64,000 bases of DNA. It comes from Massospora cicadina (lineage: Eukaryota; Entomophthoromycota; Entomophthoromycetes; Entomophthorales; Entomophthoraceae). This document shows positions 42,243 to 54,823 of the stretch, one piece after another (the stretch's first letter is position 1; each line of letters opens with the position of its first letter). The DNA lies in assembly GCA_022478985.1 (NCBI GenBank), contig JAKSZP010002654.1:124001-188000 (forward strand). Reading direction: 5' to 3'. The notes under the pieces were generated by a model, which was not told where the DNA came from, ran no database searches, and worked only from the letters and a program-made list of their open reading frames with translations. Position numbers and translations under genes: made by a program.

Positions 42243-43289
42243 AATTAAAAATTCATTTGTTGTCTGATGAATAGATAGTCAAAATAGGAAAGAATTAATA
42301 AGGTAAGTATGAAATTGTAACAAGATACCAATTTGACTGGATAACTGATTGTTGACTTGGGCGAACTTTATAACTAATATCTGAGCTGCAACCCAGAAGC
42401 TCAGAGAAATGAAGGCGCATAAATCCAGAAATTGACAGATGAGATCATCACTGATCAGCCCTCATGTTAAATGTTAAATGAAGATCCTGATTAATGAGGC
42501 TTAATCGCTCTCTATATCACAAGGCGCCCAAACATAAGATATTGAAGATTTTGACTCAATATAGTTGATTGTTAATTCTTTCCTATATGTAAATCAAAGT
42601 ATATCTTTAGTTTCCTTTGCATAATTATGACAATAGCACCTAGCAGGTGTGCACCAGGACTGTTGTCAAAAATGACCCTTCTGAGCATGAAAGTGCTTTG
42701 CATGACCCTTAAGGAGCTAACTCATCATTAAAATAGATGCCAAAGAAAGCTAGAATTTCTGAACTAAAAACCAATTAGCAATTGAGAAACTAAATCTATG
42801 GCTCCACTGAAGCAGCGAAGTGGAGAACTAAAATACCAAATTGTGCTAAGGTGTTATATTTTAAGCACAGGTTGGTTTAAACTTTGATAAACAAGATACT
42901 GTATCAATACAATGACCTTAAGAACACACAATAGAAAACTTTAGGCATTTTAAATTGTTTTTAATTTAAAGTATATAAGAAAAAGGTAGTATTGGAACTA
43001 ACAGAGGTTTAAGTCTTATGTGTTGTAAACTTATTTGGGGCAGGATTAATCCACTACAGTCAGAAAAAGATCCCCATTAATATGGAAATCCCTTCTAGAT
43101 ATAAACTTTAACTCCAAGGCTCACAATGTTGCAAAGTATTGCTAATTAAGCAACATTTGAGAATTGCAGAAATTCGCAAAACTTTTTATACTAAATCAAA
43201 AAACAAACTCTTAGGGCTTGTGCATTTACAAAATTGTAATCAGCCAATTATAGCTGATTTTTTAGAAAATGGCCTAAGCAGAGAATATA
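42243..43289. other. AT-rich stretch without recognisable features
   Basis: No domain, terminal repeat or RNA gene was recognised on either strand. It separates element C from SINE S3. Confidence 0.4.
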
Positions 43290-43576
43290 TTTTATTTAAG
43301 GTGAGACGACCTGGGGACAATACTTCACCAAATTAAGGGGAATCAAAAACTGGGAAAGAAGGATAAAACCCAGAAAACCTCCATTCATGGTGTATGATAG
43401 GCCAGAAATTCCATGAACGCTTTTCTAAATTCAATCTCAGTTCAGGGCATTGATGAGCAACGCTAACAAAGTAATAATTATGCCCTACACAAAGTTCATC
43501 TACCTGGATTGAACTTGAAGAGGCAGTGGTAGTGAGTACATACTCTATCACTGGGATACCCTCCCCTGCCTAATCA
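43290..43576 (-). mobile_element. tRNA-derived SINE (S3)
   Basis: The minus-strand head resembles a tRNA: CCCAGTGATAGAGTA (box-A region, 43541-43555) and AGTTCAATCC (box B, about 43505-43514). The body is ~170 bases. The tail, TTGTCCCCAGGTCGTCTCAC then CTTAAATAAA, at 43290-43325, is the same 3' end as in S1, S2 and the half-LINEs. A target duplication could not be recognised, so the outer ends are approximate. Confidence 0.65.
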
Positions 43577-44794
43577 AATTATAATAAACATGTCTGTGAT
43601 TTTACCACAGGTTAAGGCAAGGTGGATGGCTATATAAAAATATAGTATAAGATATAAAAAAGATTTAAGGAGAGTTAATTGATTAAATGGCTTACCAGTA
43701 GGTATCAAAAATGTAATTGTAACTCATTGTTACCTGAAATTTGGAAGTGCCAAGAAAAAGCAACTGATGTATTTTCTGACTACTTTTTGGTAACTATAAC
43801 AGAATGGGCGTGGGGAAGAGATAATACATAGTGACATTAGTATAATAGATCAACATTGATGTAACAGAAAACTTATAAAGTCTCATTCTACATATTAATT
43901 AAAGGTAAAACTAAGAAAAATATTATATATGTAGATAGCTGGTCATACTAAGCACAACAATTATTTAAAATGATGATACATATTATATAATGATGACTAT
44001 TATTCTTCTTTGTAACATTTGGAGGGTGAGGCTGATGAGTTTTGCAAAGATACAATAACCCATTTATCTAGGAGTTTCTTTAGTTCTAAAGCACTAGAGC
44101 TTATTGAAATAATTCTCTGATATGGCTGAGCTTGGATAAAAAGACATGGCCAGCTTTAAAGCTATGACTCCTTTTATCATCCTAAAATTACCAGAAACGT
44201 TTATAAATATGCTATTATATGTCTTTTGAGGCTTTATCAACTCTTTATGCATTTTGTATTATCTCTCATAATATATTACACTTTAACAATTGCCAAGATA
44301 TCTGAGAAAATTAGCTTCCTTTGTTTACCATATCACGCAATCAATAGTAATTGATCAATAGAAATTGGCCGCACATACATATTAGCACCTCGGATACTAA
44401 GATCATAAGCTGATTTGAGGTTTCCCAATAGTACAGACATGACTTGATTTTTAAAAAAGAGGCTTCTGGGCAGGTTAGTCTTCCTTGAGCATTGGGTTAG
44501 AATTTCATTATACCTTACAATATGGTTAAATTATTTTTCAAATCCTGGAACCAGTGATGACTAAAATATTAAATTGCTTATATTTAATGGAGCGCATTAG
44601 ATATAGTGAAATCCCTTTCTTGTCATTAAATAGGGTGGATGAAGTGTTTTTATGCATTATATAAAAGAGCCTAGAAATAGATTTAGAATAATCTTAGTGG
44701 GCAACATCTCATGAAAGATTTTTCTTATTCCTTAAATACACTTCATAATTATATGGTATATAGTAGCATATAATAGAATCTATTCTTATAAATA
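43577..44794. other. AT-rich stretch without recognisable features
   Basis: Frames are closed on both strands. No retrotransposon block, tRNA or repeat partner was found within the window. Confidence 0.4.
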
Positions 44795-45230
44795 ACTTTC
44801 AAGAACATATTTATCAAATTATGAGATTCATAATTTTTGCAACTATCGAGAACTTACCTATTAAATCTTGGTGAAGCTCAATTAAAAGTTGGAATATCAA
44901 GCTTTTTGATTGTAAAATGATAGTTTATCATATAGAAATATTTTACTTTATAGTTGAAAAATTGCATTAACGTACTTCAAGAGTGTTCCCCAAATGCGCA
45001 AAATATCACCTATAGCGTTTGGTATGAAGTTTTGAAAACCAAGAGATCCATTATCTTGGTTTTTACAAGGTTTTTGAGCCTCATTTAAAACTATTCTTAC
45101 TTTAATCTAACTTATATCAGTCAAAGCTGAGGCTTTTGTTTTTGGCTCCGTTGAGCCTTATAAATGATTGGATGACATGTAGAGATTTTTTTGCTGCAAT
45201 ATACCAAATTCTATTTTTTGTATCCTCACT
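44795..45230 (+). repeat. 5' LTR candidate of the miniature element
   Basis: It aligns with 45590-46020 with many substitutions and small gaps. The start is indistinct; the end is near CTCACTAAG. Confidence 0.5.
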
Positions 45231-45283
45231 AAGTTTAACGTTTAAATGATTACGTGCCTCAGAGGTGCTGTCTGTGACTGCCT

Positions 45284-45589
45284 TTGGTGATCCCACCCTG
45301 CCTACAGCTAATTCAACGCTCCATTCTAACCGTTTCCCCCAATATCTTTCACATGGTGCCCTCTTCTATTGTGTCAGATGCATTTTTCTACAGTGCGCTA
45401 ACTGCACATGATACTGTTGTACCTGCACCTCTGTTGTCTGCCAGTAATGCAGCTCTCCCTCCACTTTACCTCATTCCATATGTAACCGCTGTATCCCTTT
45501 CCTGCACTATGCCCACCTGCCTTCAGGTGTGCTTCAGTGCCATGGTCACCTCTGCTTCCCAGCATGTATTCCATATTACAAAGGGATGA
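45284..45589 (+). other. 101-codon open frame inside the miniature element
   Basis: This is the only substantial open frame here and it is clearly less AT-rich than its surroundings. It starts MVIPPCLQL and ends FHITKG, stopping at the purine tract. The predicted protein is rich in Ser, Ala, Val and Pro with no motif I recognise. It may be a gag fragment or simply the interior of a non-coding element. Confidence 0.3.
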
Positions 45590-46020
45590 TGTCACACTTG
45601 GCTTTTCTAAATCACAACATTTACAATTTTCGCAACTTATAAAAGCACTTACCTTTTTGAAGCTTGGTGAAGCCTCACTTCTTTAAGATAATGTAAAACT
45701 TCTTGATTGTCAAATTATTAGTTTATTAGATAAGCAAATCCTTACCTGATGGTTGCACGTGTGTTTACACACCCTTCCAAAATTTACTATATGAACATGG
45801 TATACCCATAACATCCGGTATAAAGCTTCCTGAGTGCCAGGAGGGAGAGCATCTTGGGTTTATAAAAGCGTTTTGGGCTGCGTTTTGCGTCCATTTTTAT
45901 CTTATTAATTTTTGATTAGTCAAACCTCAGGCTTTTGTTTTTTGTTCCGCTAAGGTTTTTTGTTTGTATGACATAAGGGCTTTAGCCCATTACACTAAAT
46001 TTTTACTGGGTTCAATTATT
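45590..46020 (+). repeat. 3' LTR candidate of the miniature element
   Basis: It starts TGTCACACTTGG directly after a polypurine-like run. GGGTTTATAAAAGCG near 45877 may be its TATA box. The end is near 46020. Confidence 0.55.
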
Positions 46021-47248
46021 TAATTGTGTCCTAAAGAGGAATCATAACTGCTAATATTGAGAACTACTGCATAATGGATACAGTTATTTTTAAAGTGAAT
46101 TGGGAGTAATAGGCATCTCTAAACTTTTTTTACATAAAGGCAACAATTGAGTTGGAGTTCTCTACTCTTTTTCTTATAGAAGAGGATAAATATTGTAGAA
46201 AATTAACATTGTTTCAGCTTCTATGACCAGAATAATAAGTGTCCTATATTGAGTGGTATTCTCACATGCAGAAAAAAACCTCAATATAACTTCCATGATG
46301 CCATAAGATTGCTCAAGGTAGGTTTTTCACAATTAAATTTTTAAATCAATCTTTGATAACAAAAACAATTTCATTTTCAATCGCTATTATAGAAAATTTC
46401 TATAATTTATGATCTTCACTTACCCAGATACTAATATTAACTCTTTTTATTCTACTTCTCAGTTCAAATTGAAATAAAAAGTTGGCTTGATGCTTAAACA
46501 ATATGGGAGAAGCGCGTACTGATTTATTAAACACTCTAATAAACTAGAGATTAAAGTTAAAGAGCAACAAGTGGCTTTACAGTTATAGTAACGCAAAAAG
46601 CTTATTCTGTCAATAATTGGTGTCCTGTAAAAATATTCTAACTTCATTTGAATGGCACATGACATTGTAATAGCATAAAAGAGAAATTTCTATGCACTTT
46701 TGCTTCAGCGGTACCTGCATATTTATAGATTATCAGGTTCAGGACCACAAACCATAGTATCATCAATATGAAAAGAAACATAACATATACTAAATAAACT
46801 AGGTAAATTTTGGATTTAACTTTAATGGTATAAATTTCTCCAGTATGTATAAGATGTGAGGGATCCTAGTGGAGTAGTGAGCGTATGGGTCCACATCAAT
46901 AAGGACCTTCACTCCTTATCAACATGGAGGTTAAGCAGCAGTCATTTCCCTATGTTAACATTTGGATCGTTGTGATCTCATTATTATGGTATTTTGACAT
47001 TACATCTCTAGGTAATGGGATGCATTTTTGCCCTTGGACTTCAATTGGTGGCACATCATAATAAAACAACGTAATGAGATTTAGTTTCTAACCATTTTTA
47101 TTGCAAAAATGGGGCTTTAATAATTTAGCAGCAATCAATTGGGTCAGAAAGGATCAATTTGGATGAAGGTTTTAAACTGTTCATTTTTATAATGTAATAT
47201 GCTTGGATCAAACTCTATTACAAATACCAAAAATGCCCCTTAAGCTTT
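46021..47248. other. AT-rich stretch without recognisable features
   Basis: A minus-strand open stretch of 68 codons (46459-46665) has no motif and is probably chance. Nothing else was recognised between the miniature element and element I. Confidence 0.4.
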
Positions 47249-47884
47249 TGTAAGAGGGGGTCTGATGGGATTTTTCCTAGTGTGGGTGAAGTCTCAATTT
47301 TGGGTTTCATAAAATATGTACTAATTTACACTTCAATTATTTATTATTGATAATGTATTATTTTGGTTTTGTTGTGTTGAGGCCTATAATGTTATCAACT
47401 TTAAGTTTATAAAATAGATCAGTTCTTACTAATGATGTTAAATACGCAAACAAATATGATTTGGATGATTTGCCACTGCAACCACTATATAATAGGCAAG
47501 TCAAATTCTTCCTATCTCATCAATTAACCTTAGCCTTTATCTTTCTTAGCATTATTATAAGTGCTAATCAATTACCTAATTAGATAACTTTACGCCTCTA
47601 CTTTTTAGACTTTTTAATAAATCTCATTGTTAGACATTTAAACTAAGTGTTATTAAGTCTCTAATTGATAACTATTTATTTCAAGAACTTTAAACCAGTG
47701 TGGATAAGTCACTAAATGATCTATATTTCATAACCTTTGGCCTTTATCTATCTAAGTTAAAAAACACTTCCTTTCACTTTAAACCTCTAGCCCTATTTAT
47801 CCAAGTTACATTTTAGTAACTTCATCGTCCAAGCTTACAAGATTTAAATTACCTGCCTTCAGATAACCTGCTCCTTCAAGTACA
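47249..47884 (+). repeat. 5' LTR of element I
   Basis: It starts TGTAAGAGGGGGTCTGATGG and ends CAAGTACA. Similarity to the second copy includes the first bases, so the exact start is uncertain by a few tens of bases. Confidence 0.55.
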
Positions 47885-49904
47885 AAAGGTGGTGCTTTCT
47901 ACCAGGTAACTTTAAAAGCTGAACCTAAAACAATACAATTAATCATCAGATAATTTTCTATATTATCTCCACATTATCAGGTTTATCATTGCCAAGATTA
48001 AGGCAAATCTTAAATCTCTCTCATATAAAGAAAGACTTATGGAGAGATTGTCCTCACTAATGAAATGTTATCTAAAAGGTTTCTAAACAATCTAAACATA
48101 TCAATAAATGAAGAAACCTGTAAAAATTAAGTGATATCTATGATGCTTTTATTTAAAATTAAATTTATTCTAGTCAGGACTGTGCAGACTACACTTCTTG
48201 GAAGCTCAACTTAATCTAAGAAGAGAGTTTTGTAAATGTTCATTTGGCTACAAACATTTTCATGAGACTCAAGCATAATAAAACTGCTAAAGAGAACTAT
48301 AGCCAGAGATCATTGAAGCTCAGTTAGAAGCTACTTATATATTATTTTTTGACTGAAGAAAATGCATTATAGTTAGTTAACCTTGGTATGTTGAAGCCAT
48401 TGAATTAATTTTTATAATAAATCTGAAATTTAATAAGAATACAAAGCGTATAATAAATGGGTGAGCTGAACCTTAGTTCTTAAATTATTATACAACTTAA
48501 ACCATTAAAATGTAGTTTCAGAGTCTAGTATACTTTTACATACTAAAGATTGTCAAAATTGCAATTTTTGCTTGGATTTTTGAACAGAAAAGCTCTGATA
48601 TTGATTTCTTACCTTTGTCAAGACAATCAAAATCATTATGGCATAATAAAATTAAATGAGTTGCACACTTCTATCAAACTAACCGCATCCATATTCTCTA
48701 TAACAAGGTTGTCAACTGACACATTTTATTAGCGATAATTTCTGTGGCAAAACTAAATATCTATGCATAGCTCTTTTTCTGTGTGGAGGTTCTCTAAGAC
48801 TCTTAGGATGAGCTTTGATCATATGAACCTAATGACTCTACATCTGATGTGCTATCATTCTCTGGATTCATTATGATACCAAGGTTAGCCTTGATCCAGC
48901 TATCTAACTATCACCCCCATTGAATGTGTATTTCCTTACCAAGGGCTAGAAATATCAAAACTAATTAAAAAACCGCTAGTTAAGGGTTGTTGCAAATGAT
49001 TAACCTCCACTCAAAGAGGACCTTTTTAGTTCTGGGAAGTCACAAGGATAGATGAATGAGTTAATATATTAAACCCACAATCTATTTATGCTTTAATATG
49101 TCCTAATCATTTCATTTATTATTATTGAAAACTTTTTGCTAAAATTTTAAGACTTTATACCAACATTAAATCATCAGAATATTATAACAGAATTTGACAT
49201 AGTCAGAAGTATGTAAAAAAGTTCTCGCCTGAACGCCTTTATAAATTATTGCTAACTGCATTCAAATTCTCTCATCTTCGCCTATCTGTCAGTTGTAAAA
49301 GCAGCTAGTTAAGTTTATTTTGCTACTTTGATTATTACCAGAGTTACCAAACCATCCCCTTTCTAACATAATTTATATATATGTCAATTCAGAAAACTTC
49401 TATATGAATGATATTGCTATTTCCATGGCAGAAAATAATCAAAATGCCATATCGCCTGATAAATCATTTTATGCGGCCTACCTTAACCCTAAAAAGGCAA
49501 ATTCATCTATAATTATGCAAGATTCAAGAGCGCCTTAACAAGCTTTTAACATTTGCCATCAAAAAAGATGGCAGCATGTATGCATTCTTCTTTGATATTG
49601 GCTTAAAGTACTAACACTGAGAATAGACCTGCCATTTCTGAATGAAATAAGATATCTAAACTGTGGTATCTCCATCTCTACAAGGTCAGGATTTACAAGG
49701 TGAACAAAATTATAGTGATGTCTATGAGATGATTTGCTATACCACTGATAGCCCAAACAAAGTATAGTCTTGACAATATCTTTGCTCACTGGATCAAAGT
49801 CTATACTAAATGCCTTAAGTTGTTTTCTCTATCTTAAATCTGCAACTTTTAAACTATGCAGAGATTACCCAAACTGGACAACACAATTGACATTCTAATC
49901 AAGG
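47885..49904 (+). other. Interior of element I, unresolved
   Basis: It begins AAAGGTGGTGCTTTCTACCAGG, a primer-binding-site candidate. Frames are short (60 codons at 48550-48732, 76 codons on the minus strand at 49559-49789) and show no motif. The end GGCTATGAGGGGCTCAG could be the polypurine tract. Confidence 0.35.
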
Positions 49905-50610
49905 CTATGAGGGGCTCAGTTGGGATTTGCCCTAGTGTATTTGAAGCCTTGACTTTGGGTATAATAATTATTGGGTATTTTATACATCTTCAATTTAAAT
50001 TAATAATATCTTAATAACAAACGCTTTTTCAGGTCAAAGACCTATAACCAACAAAACCTTTTATTTTTATTCTATAAACTAATGCTTTGTCACGTCAAGC
50101 AAATACTTTATTAACTTTCAGTTATATAGCATAAAACGAATTCAATCAGTAATGTTGAATAATAAAACAAAATTTATTCAGGGTATGTCTCCTCTAACAA
50201 TTACTGTTTGATAAGCTAAGGCGAATATTCTCCTTATCTTGTTACATAAAGCTTAGCACTAATGTTTCCTAGCATTAAAAATTGCTAAATAATTAGAATG
50301 GCTGATAGCTTTATGCTTTTACTTTTTTTAGAGGATCTTAAATTAAAGCTCATTGTTATACATCTGAACAAGTGTTAGTTAGGTCACTAACTAATAACCA
50401 TTTATTTTGGGGCCTCATAACCAGAATATAAGTCCTTAAAAAGAATTAAATATCTCTCAGAACCTTTGGACTTTATCTAGCCAAGTCTTAAATAAATAGC
50501 TCTAACTTGGAACCTCTGGCCTCTATTTAGCCAAATTCTACTTTAATTCATCTTCCAAGTTAGAAAACTTCTAAGGACCTGCATTCAGATAACCCTCTCC
50601 TGCAAGTCCA
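49905..50610 (+). repeat. 3' LTR of element I
   Basis: This copy is 706 bases against 636 for the first and ends TGCAAGTCCA. The alignment is clearest in the last 250 bases. Confidence 0.55.
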
Positions 50611-51089
50611 ACTGAGACATAAAATAAAAAAAGCCTAACATGAACTCTACTAGCCACAGTGCCCTGGACAACATCTGCAATGGAAATTTAAGAATTAGTC
50701 TACTATAGGACGGAGTATGGATGACCAATAGGTGTCATACTTGTTTAGTTGTCTGCAACTACCATGGCCAAAATAAAATGAGTTTAGCTATTAAAAAAAG
50801 AAAATTATCTCATATACATTGAACTGCAAAGTCTTCTTTCTAGTGGTCATGACTATCCCTGCTTGGAAAATGCTTGTAACCTAGTTTAACTCATCATTCA
50901 GTGCTCTGATGGGTTTTTTGGTAGTTTCAGGAGTGAAAGAGTCTTTTACTGGTTGGAAACTGCTGAGTAATTGTGGTTCTCTCTCATAGAGGGCATGGAA
51001 TGGTGAAATCTTGATTATGCAATGATAACTTATTTAGAAGGCTAATATGTTTAGATAGTAGCTAAAGCTTCCACTACATGAAATTAGTA

Positions 51090-51480
51090 GGCTATAAATA
51101 CAAAGATAGGCAGAGTATAATTGCTTATTCTACTGCTCCATTAGTTAACGGGTTATAGATGCAATGAAGTATTGTCTGGTACCAAACAGTGACGTAATTC
51201 ATGTACAACTTGGGATGTAAAATTTAATCCAAAGTCATAAAGTATGGCTCTTGGGTGCCCATGTTGTTTTTAATGAAGTCAAAATTATTTGCCAAAGCCT
51301 TTGCGGTGGCGGCAGGGAGGGAAAAACCTCTACCACTAAATTAGGTGGTTGATGTGATTATAATGTACCAATGCACATGGAGGCCCATGAATAAAGGTCC
51401 CACTAAAGTCAAACTAAAAACACTTAAAGACGACAAGAGAGCCATGGCTTTATGCTGATAGTGAGGGCTTGAACAATCCT
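51090..51480 (-). pseudogene. Integrase relic of element L
   Basis: The minus strand reads AILYDFGLNFTSQVVHEL (about 51205-51260), parallel to VLLYDFDKNYTSQAV of element E. It then reads YNPLTNGAVE (about 51130-51165), the glutamate block. The first aspartate block near 51360 is not legible. Distances match element E. Confidence 0.7.
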
Positions 51481-51699
51481 TCATCCTGCAGGGTAAAAGG
51501 GCTAAAGTTATTTATTTATGTACCAAGAACCTTGTCCCAACTACACCATTTCTTCACCGATTCATATGTTACCTTCACTCCTATGTCTCACATAGGAGTG
51601 GCTTTTGATATTAGCTACTGTTTTGAAAGGATGGTCGCAACTAAACTGACTATTTTATGATAAGTTTTAGGGGATCACTTTAATTCATTTGGGATTCCT

Positions 51700-52010
51700 T
51701 TGTCATGGTTTAAAACTTTATGTTTTTAGTATCTAATATTACCACCTGTCCTGCCAGCCAATTAAAATTCATAAACGGTTCTCATCAAGAAAAAGTATGG
51801 TTAATGTTGGCATCCATGACAACCCATCCACAATTTGTAAGCTTTAAAAGCCACAATTAAAGATAGTATAGTTGTGACTTTGTAGCCAAAGAGCTCATAT
51901 TGCATCTAACATTTTGATCTTTCATTTTACTGGAGCATATGACTTAGTGTGATTAGTCATGATATTGTTGTGAGCTCTGTATAGAAAAGAAGTTAATGCT
52001 TAATTATAAA
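51700..52010 (-). pseudogene. RNase H relic of element L
   Basis: A minus-strand segment near 51830-51985 reads NIMTNHTKSYAPVK, later ALWLQSHNYTIFNCGF and IVDGLSW. This is the third-aspartate to final-aspartate part of RNase H with the third aspartate changed to asparagine. The start of the domain (52020-52420) is fragmentary. Confidence 0.6.
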
Positions 52011-52429
52011 TAGCACAACAAAGCATAAACTCCTGATAACGCTATAGTTCCTTTTATACTTATATTGGTTCTTGCTAAAAATAAGCCACATTTTAGTATA
52101 ATTGGTGATTGTCTAACTGTTTATAATGTCTCTTACAGTCACATCGCTGGCATCATTGGATAGCATAAAGGATGATCAAACATTTAATGATTTAGGAGAG
52201 TATGGGTAATCAAAGCTGTCATAAGGAGATTAAAAGCTTGATCATTATTGGTATTCCACTCAGTGGGAACGAATTTATTTCGTTGGTAGACTAAAAAGGC
52301 TTAGAGATGTTATTAAACTGCAATAGAAACTGCCTGGTGTACCTCACCACTTTAAGGATCACTTGGATGTACCTAAGAAAATGGGAGCGGTATTTTCTCG
52401 ATTACAATGAAATTGTTGGGTATGGGTTT

Positions 52430-53060
52430 CATCTCTCATTTGGTAACTTTATGCCCAAAAAAATCCATCTCAGGCTGTAAAAACGAAGCAGAAAGCCGAT
52501 GTTTAGGGTCGTTTGCCTGAGTCAATCAAATACTGACAAAGATTTTAAGGTGCCCATAGTTAGTTTCTTGGAGAATATGGTGATATCATTGAGGTAGATT
52601 AAAGCATACAATAAAGTTCATTTCACACAGTAGCCCGTCCATAGTCCTCTGAAAGGTGGTCATAGCGTTGCACAGACCCTGTGGCATTTGGTTCAGCTTA
52701 GATAGTCCTTCAATTGTGATTATCGCACATTTGGCTCAAACTCAGAAGCGATTTCAATTTTCAAGTACCCATGAGCAAGACTCATTGCAAAAAATACTGA
52801 GCTCCAGATAAAAGTTTAGTGAGGTGTCAATCTAAGTCAAAGGATAAATATCCTTTTTGGTTATCAATTTAAACTTGCAGTAATCCATAACAATTTTCAT
52901 TTTCATTTTCTTGAGAATGTGTAGAAGATGCTACTTCCATGGGATTTGGGAGGTTACCAGCAGTCCTGACGTTGATAGCCCTTAAGATCTAGTGCATGGT
53001 GTTTTCTACTTTGCTTTTCAAATAAGGCGTTAATTACCCAGCTGAAGAAACTCATGTTCA
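52430..53060 (-). pseudogene. Reverse transcriptase relic of element L
   Basis: The minus strand shows MKIVMDYCKF (about 52880-52910), KCAIITIEGLSKLNQM (about 52690-52740), and PQGLCNAMTTFQRTMDGLL (about 52630-52690). The YLDD area near 52590 is frameshifted. The finger region near 52930-52980 keeps TSQIPW. Confidence 0.7.
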
Positions 53061-53065
53061 TATAT

Positions 53066-53760
53066 TGTGTATAACCCTTTCACCTTTCTAAAGTCATTGT
53101 TAAAATTTAGGATGTTCAGGTTCTCGCTGGTGCGTTTTGCACCCAAATATCAACAATTTTATTTGAGGGGTTGATTTTCACCACTTATAATAAAGATATA
53201 TAAAGCCCTAAAATACCAGAAAGCTATATCTCATATATTTATTAATTGCTGCAGGGGTAATAAAAAACACTCTCATTAAGTCAATACTTGGTATTTAAGA
53301 CGTCAAGGCTCAAAGTTTGGATTGCTTATTAAATTCTGAATTAGGGAATATTGAGATTTGACCTATTGGATCTTTAAATTGCTTCACTTTGACAGGATGA
53401 CTAATGAAGGGCAGTAGGATAGATCTGTGCGGTAAGGTTTTGATACACTTTATCCAATCATTGGACTGGAATTTTTGCACCTAGTTGGACCCCCTCTGGC
53501 CCTATAAAAGGAAAGTCTCTGCGGTGTAGGCTGTACTAAAATTAGAAGTGTCCTGGAGAGGAGCCTTCGATGAATTCCCTGGGTAGCCAATGATTTGAAG
53601 CAATCTGACTGCCTTGAACTCATTTTGTTTGCCCGATTATTAATAAAAGTGTTACCCCAATTTGAGTGGTTCCACCGGGAATTGAATAGGGATTTTTGGC
53701 CGTTTTTTTATCATTTACCTTTAAATCACTATTTTAAATACATCAGACTTGTAATTACCA
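53066..53760 (-). repeat. Solitary E-family LTR inside element L
   Basis: It aligns with the 5' LTR of element E along its length, including the GGACCCCCTCTGGCCCTATA block and the terminal ATCAGACTTGTAATTACCA. There is no matching E-type gag next to it. Both flanks belong to element L's polyprotein, so it is best read as a solo LTR left by recombination. A target duplication is not visible (TATAT versus AAAGT). Confidence 0.6.
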
Positions 53761-53966
53761 AAAGTCATAAAATGGAGGTGGAAAGCATAATAACTTATTT
53801 CTCTAGTAACTCGTTGACCTTCTTCCTTTTTTGGAAGTTAAGTCTAGTCCTTCTGGAGTTAATACTAGTGCCACAGTGGAAAGTTCATCTAACCCAAAAT
53901 CACAAATATTTAAAAATCATTGTAAATTGCTGTTACTGTCAATAGGTATTAGCCGTAAGTATGCTT

Positions 53967-54242
53967 TTAGGTATGTAGTTCTATTGTAGATGCCTTGGGT
54001 GTTAAATTGGCTAATATCACATAAATAGAACCAGCAATAACCGGGTTGTGATTCCCTAGAAAAGGTAAGATATCTTTTACTGATATGTTATTGACTCCTT
54101 GTATTTCTAAAAGACCTCCAGAGGATATAAACATGTGTAACTGGATGTTGATTATGATATGGGACCAGGGAGTAATTGTCTTAAAAATTGAGAATATAAG
54201 AGCGCCCCTAACTCTATTAACTACATGAGGTTGAAGTCGCAT
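53967..54242 (-). pseudogene. Protease-RT linker relic of element L
   Basis: A minus-strand open stretch of 91 codons has IFSIFKTITPWSH and ends AGSIYVILANLTPKAST, the conserved segment after protease in Gypsy polyproteins. Element A has a counterpart at 5252-5485 and element E near 38215-38250. The protease itself is not legible. Confidence 0.5.
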
Positions 54243-54823
54243 ATGAGAATCCCAGACATGGTATTCAATTCTATCAATCTTCTCACTGTCTGTAGAAAAC
54301 AGGTGTGAGCCTTACACGTCCTTGAAATTCTTGGTAGTCTCAAATATTAAAGGCACCCTCCCCAAGTAAGGTTAAGAACACATTGGATTATAGATTATAG
54401 AATTTTTTCCTGGATAGCTAAATCCTCAACAATAGTTTAATAACTGTGATTGTCAAGGGCTACTGCCGCAGTATCTAAGGATATGCTAATGAGCCTGAAT
54501 GAGAGCAGAATAAGCTCTGACAGATCTCATAAATTATGTCCTGTGGTTCCCTACTGCATGTAGGGTGTAAACCAGGAGCAATCTTAATCTTCTTCATAAG
54601 CCTCAATGATATGTCGTTCAATGGAGGAAACTATCTTTCAATAAAAATAATTTAAATTTGTGAATTTAATAGTAACCTAGGTACCAGGCTATTAAAAGTG
54701 GTGGCAAAGAGAGAAACATAGGTGAGTTGTCAGAAGAAACAAGAAATAACAAAGCGTTTGTTGCCAAAATTTAACTAGTTTACTGAGATCTTAAGTATGG
54801 AGCTCCTGCCAAAAATCCAAGAC

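Larger units (their letters stand above)
44795..46020 (+). mobile_element. Miniature LTR element (TRIM-like)
   Basis: Two related ~430-base direct repeats (about 44795-45230 and 45590-46020) flank only ~360 bases. Shared blocks include GCAACT...ACTTACCT, TTGGTGAAGC and GAGGCTTTTGTTTTTGG or CAGGCTTTTGTTTTTTGTTC. The second repeat starts TGTCACAC right after a purine run, ACAAAGGGATGA, as a 3' LTR would. No enzyme is encoded, so movement would have depended on another element. Confidence 0.55.
47249..50610 (+). mobile_element. Element I: LTR pair around a 2 kb interior without domains
   Basis: Direct repeats 47249-47884 and 49905-50610 align over their length. Shared blocks include GGGATTTT or GGGATTTGCCCTAGTG, GGCCTATAA, CCTTTGGCCTTTATCTA or CCTTTGGACTTTATCTA, and ACCTGC-TTCAGATAACC. 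The first is followed by TGGTGCTTTCTACCAGG, a primer-binding site like that of element C. The interior has no Gypsy or Copia domain that I can read. Confidence 0.6.
50640..54823 (-). mobile_element. Element L: minus-strand Gypsy relic split by an LTR and by H
   Basis: From right to left it has a protease-RT linker (53967-54242), RT (52430-53060), RNase H (51700-52010) and integrase (51090-51480). A solitary E-family LTR (53066-53760) lies between linker and RT. Element H cuts it at 54823. Its gag and protease should lie beyond 60778 but could not be identified. Integrase is close to that of element E. Confidence 0.6.

Noticed and set aside
53066..53760. Reading this as the 5' LTR of the adjacent RT-integrase relic
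   Set aside because: RT would then start within 100 bases of the LTR with no gag. A protease-RT linker on the other side (53967-54242) shows that the LTR lies within element L.
53595..53945. 116-codon plus-strand open frame
   Set aside because: It starts inside the solitary E-family LTR and runs out of it. There is no motif.
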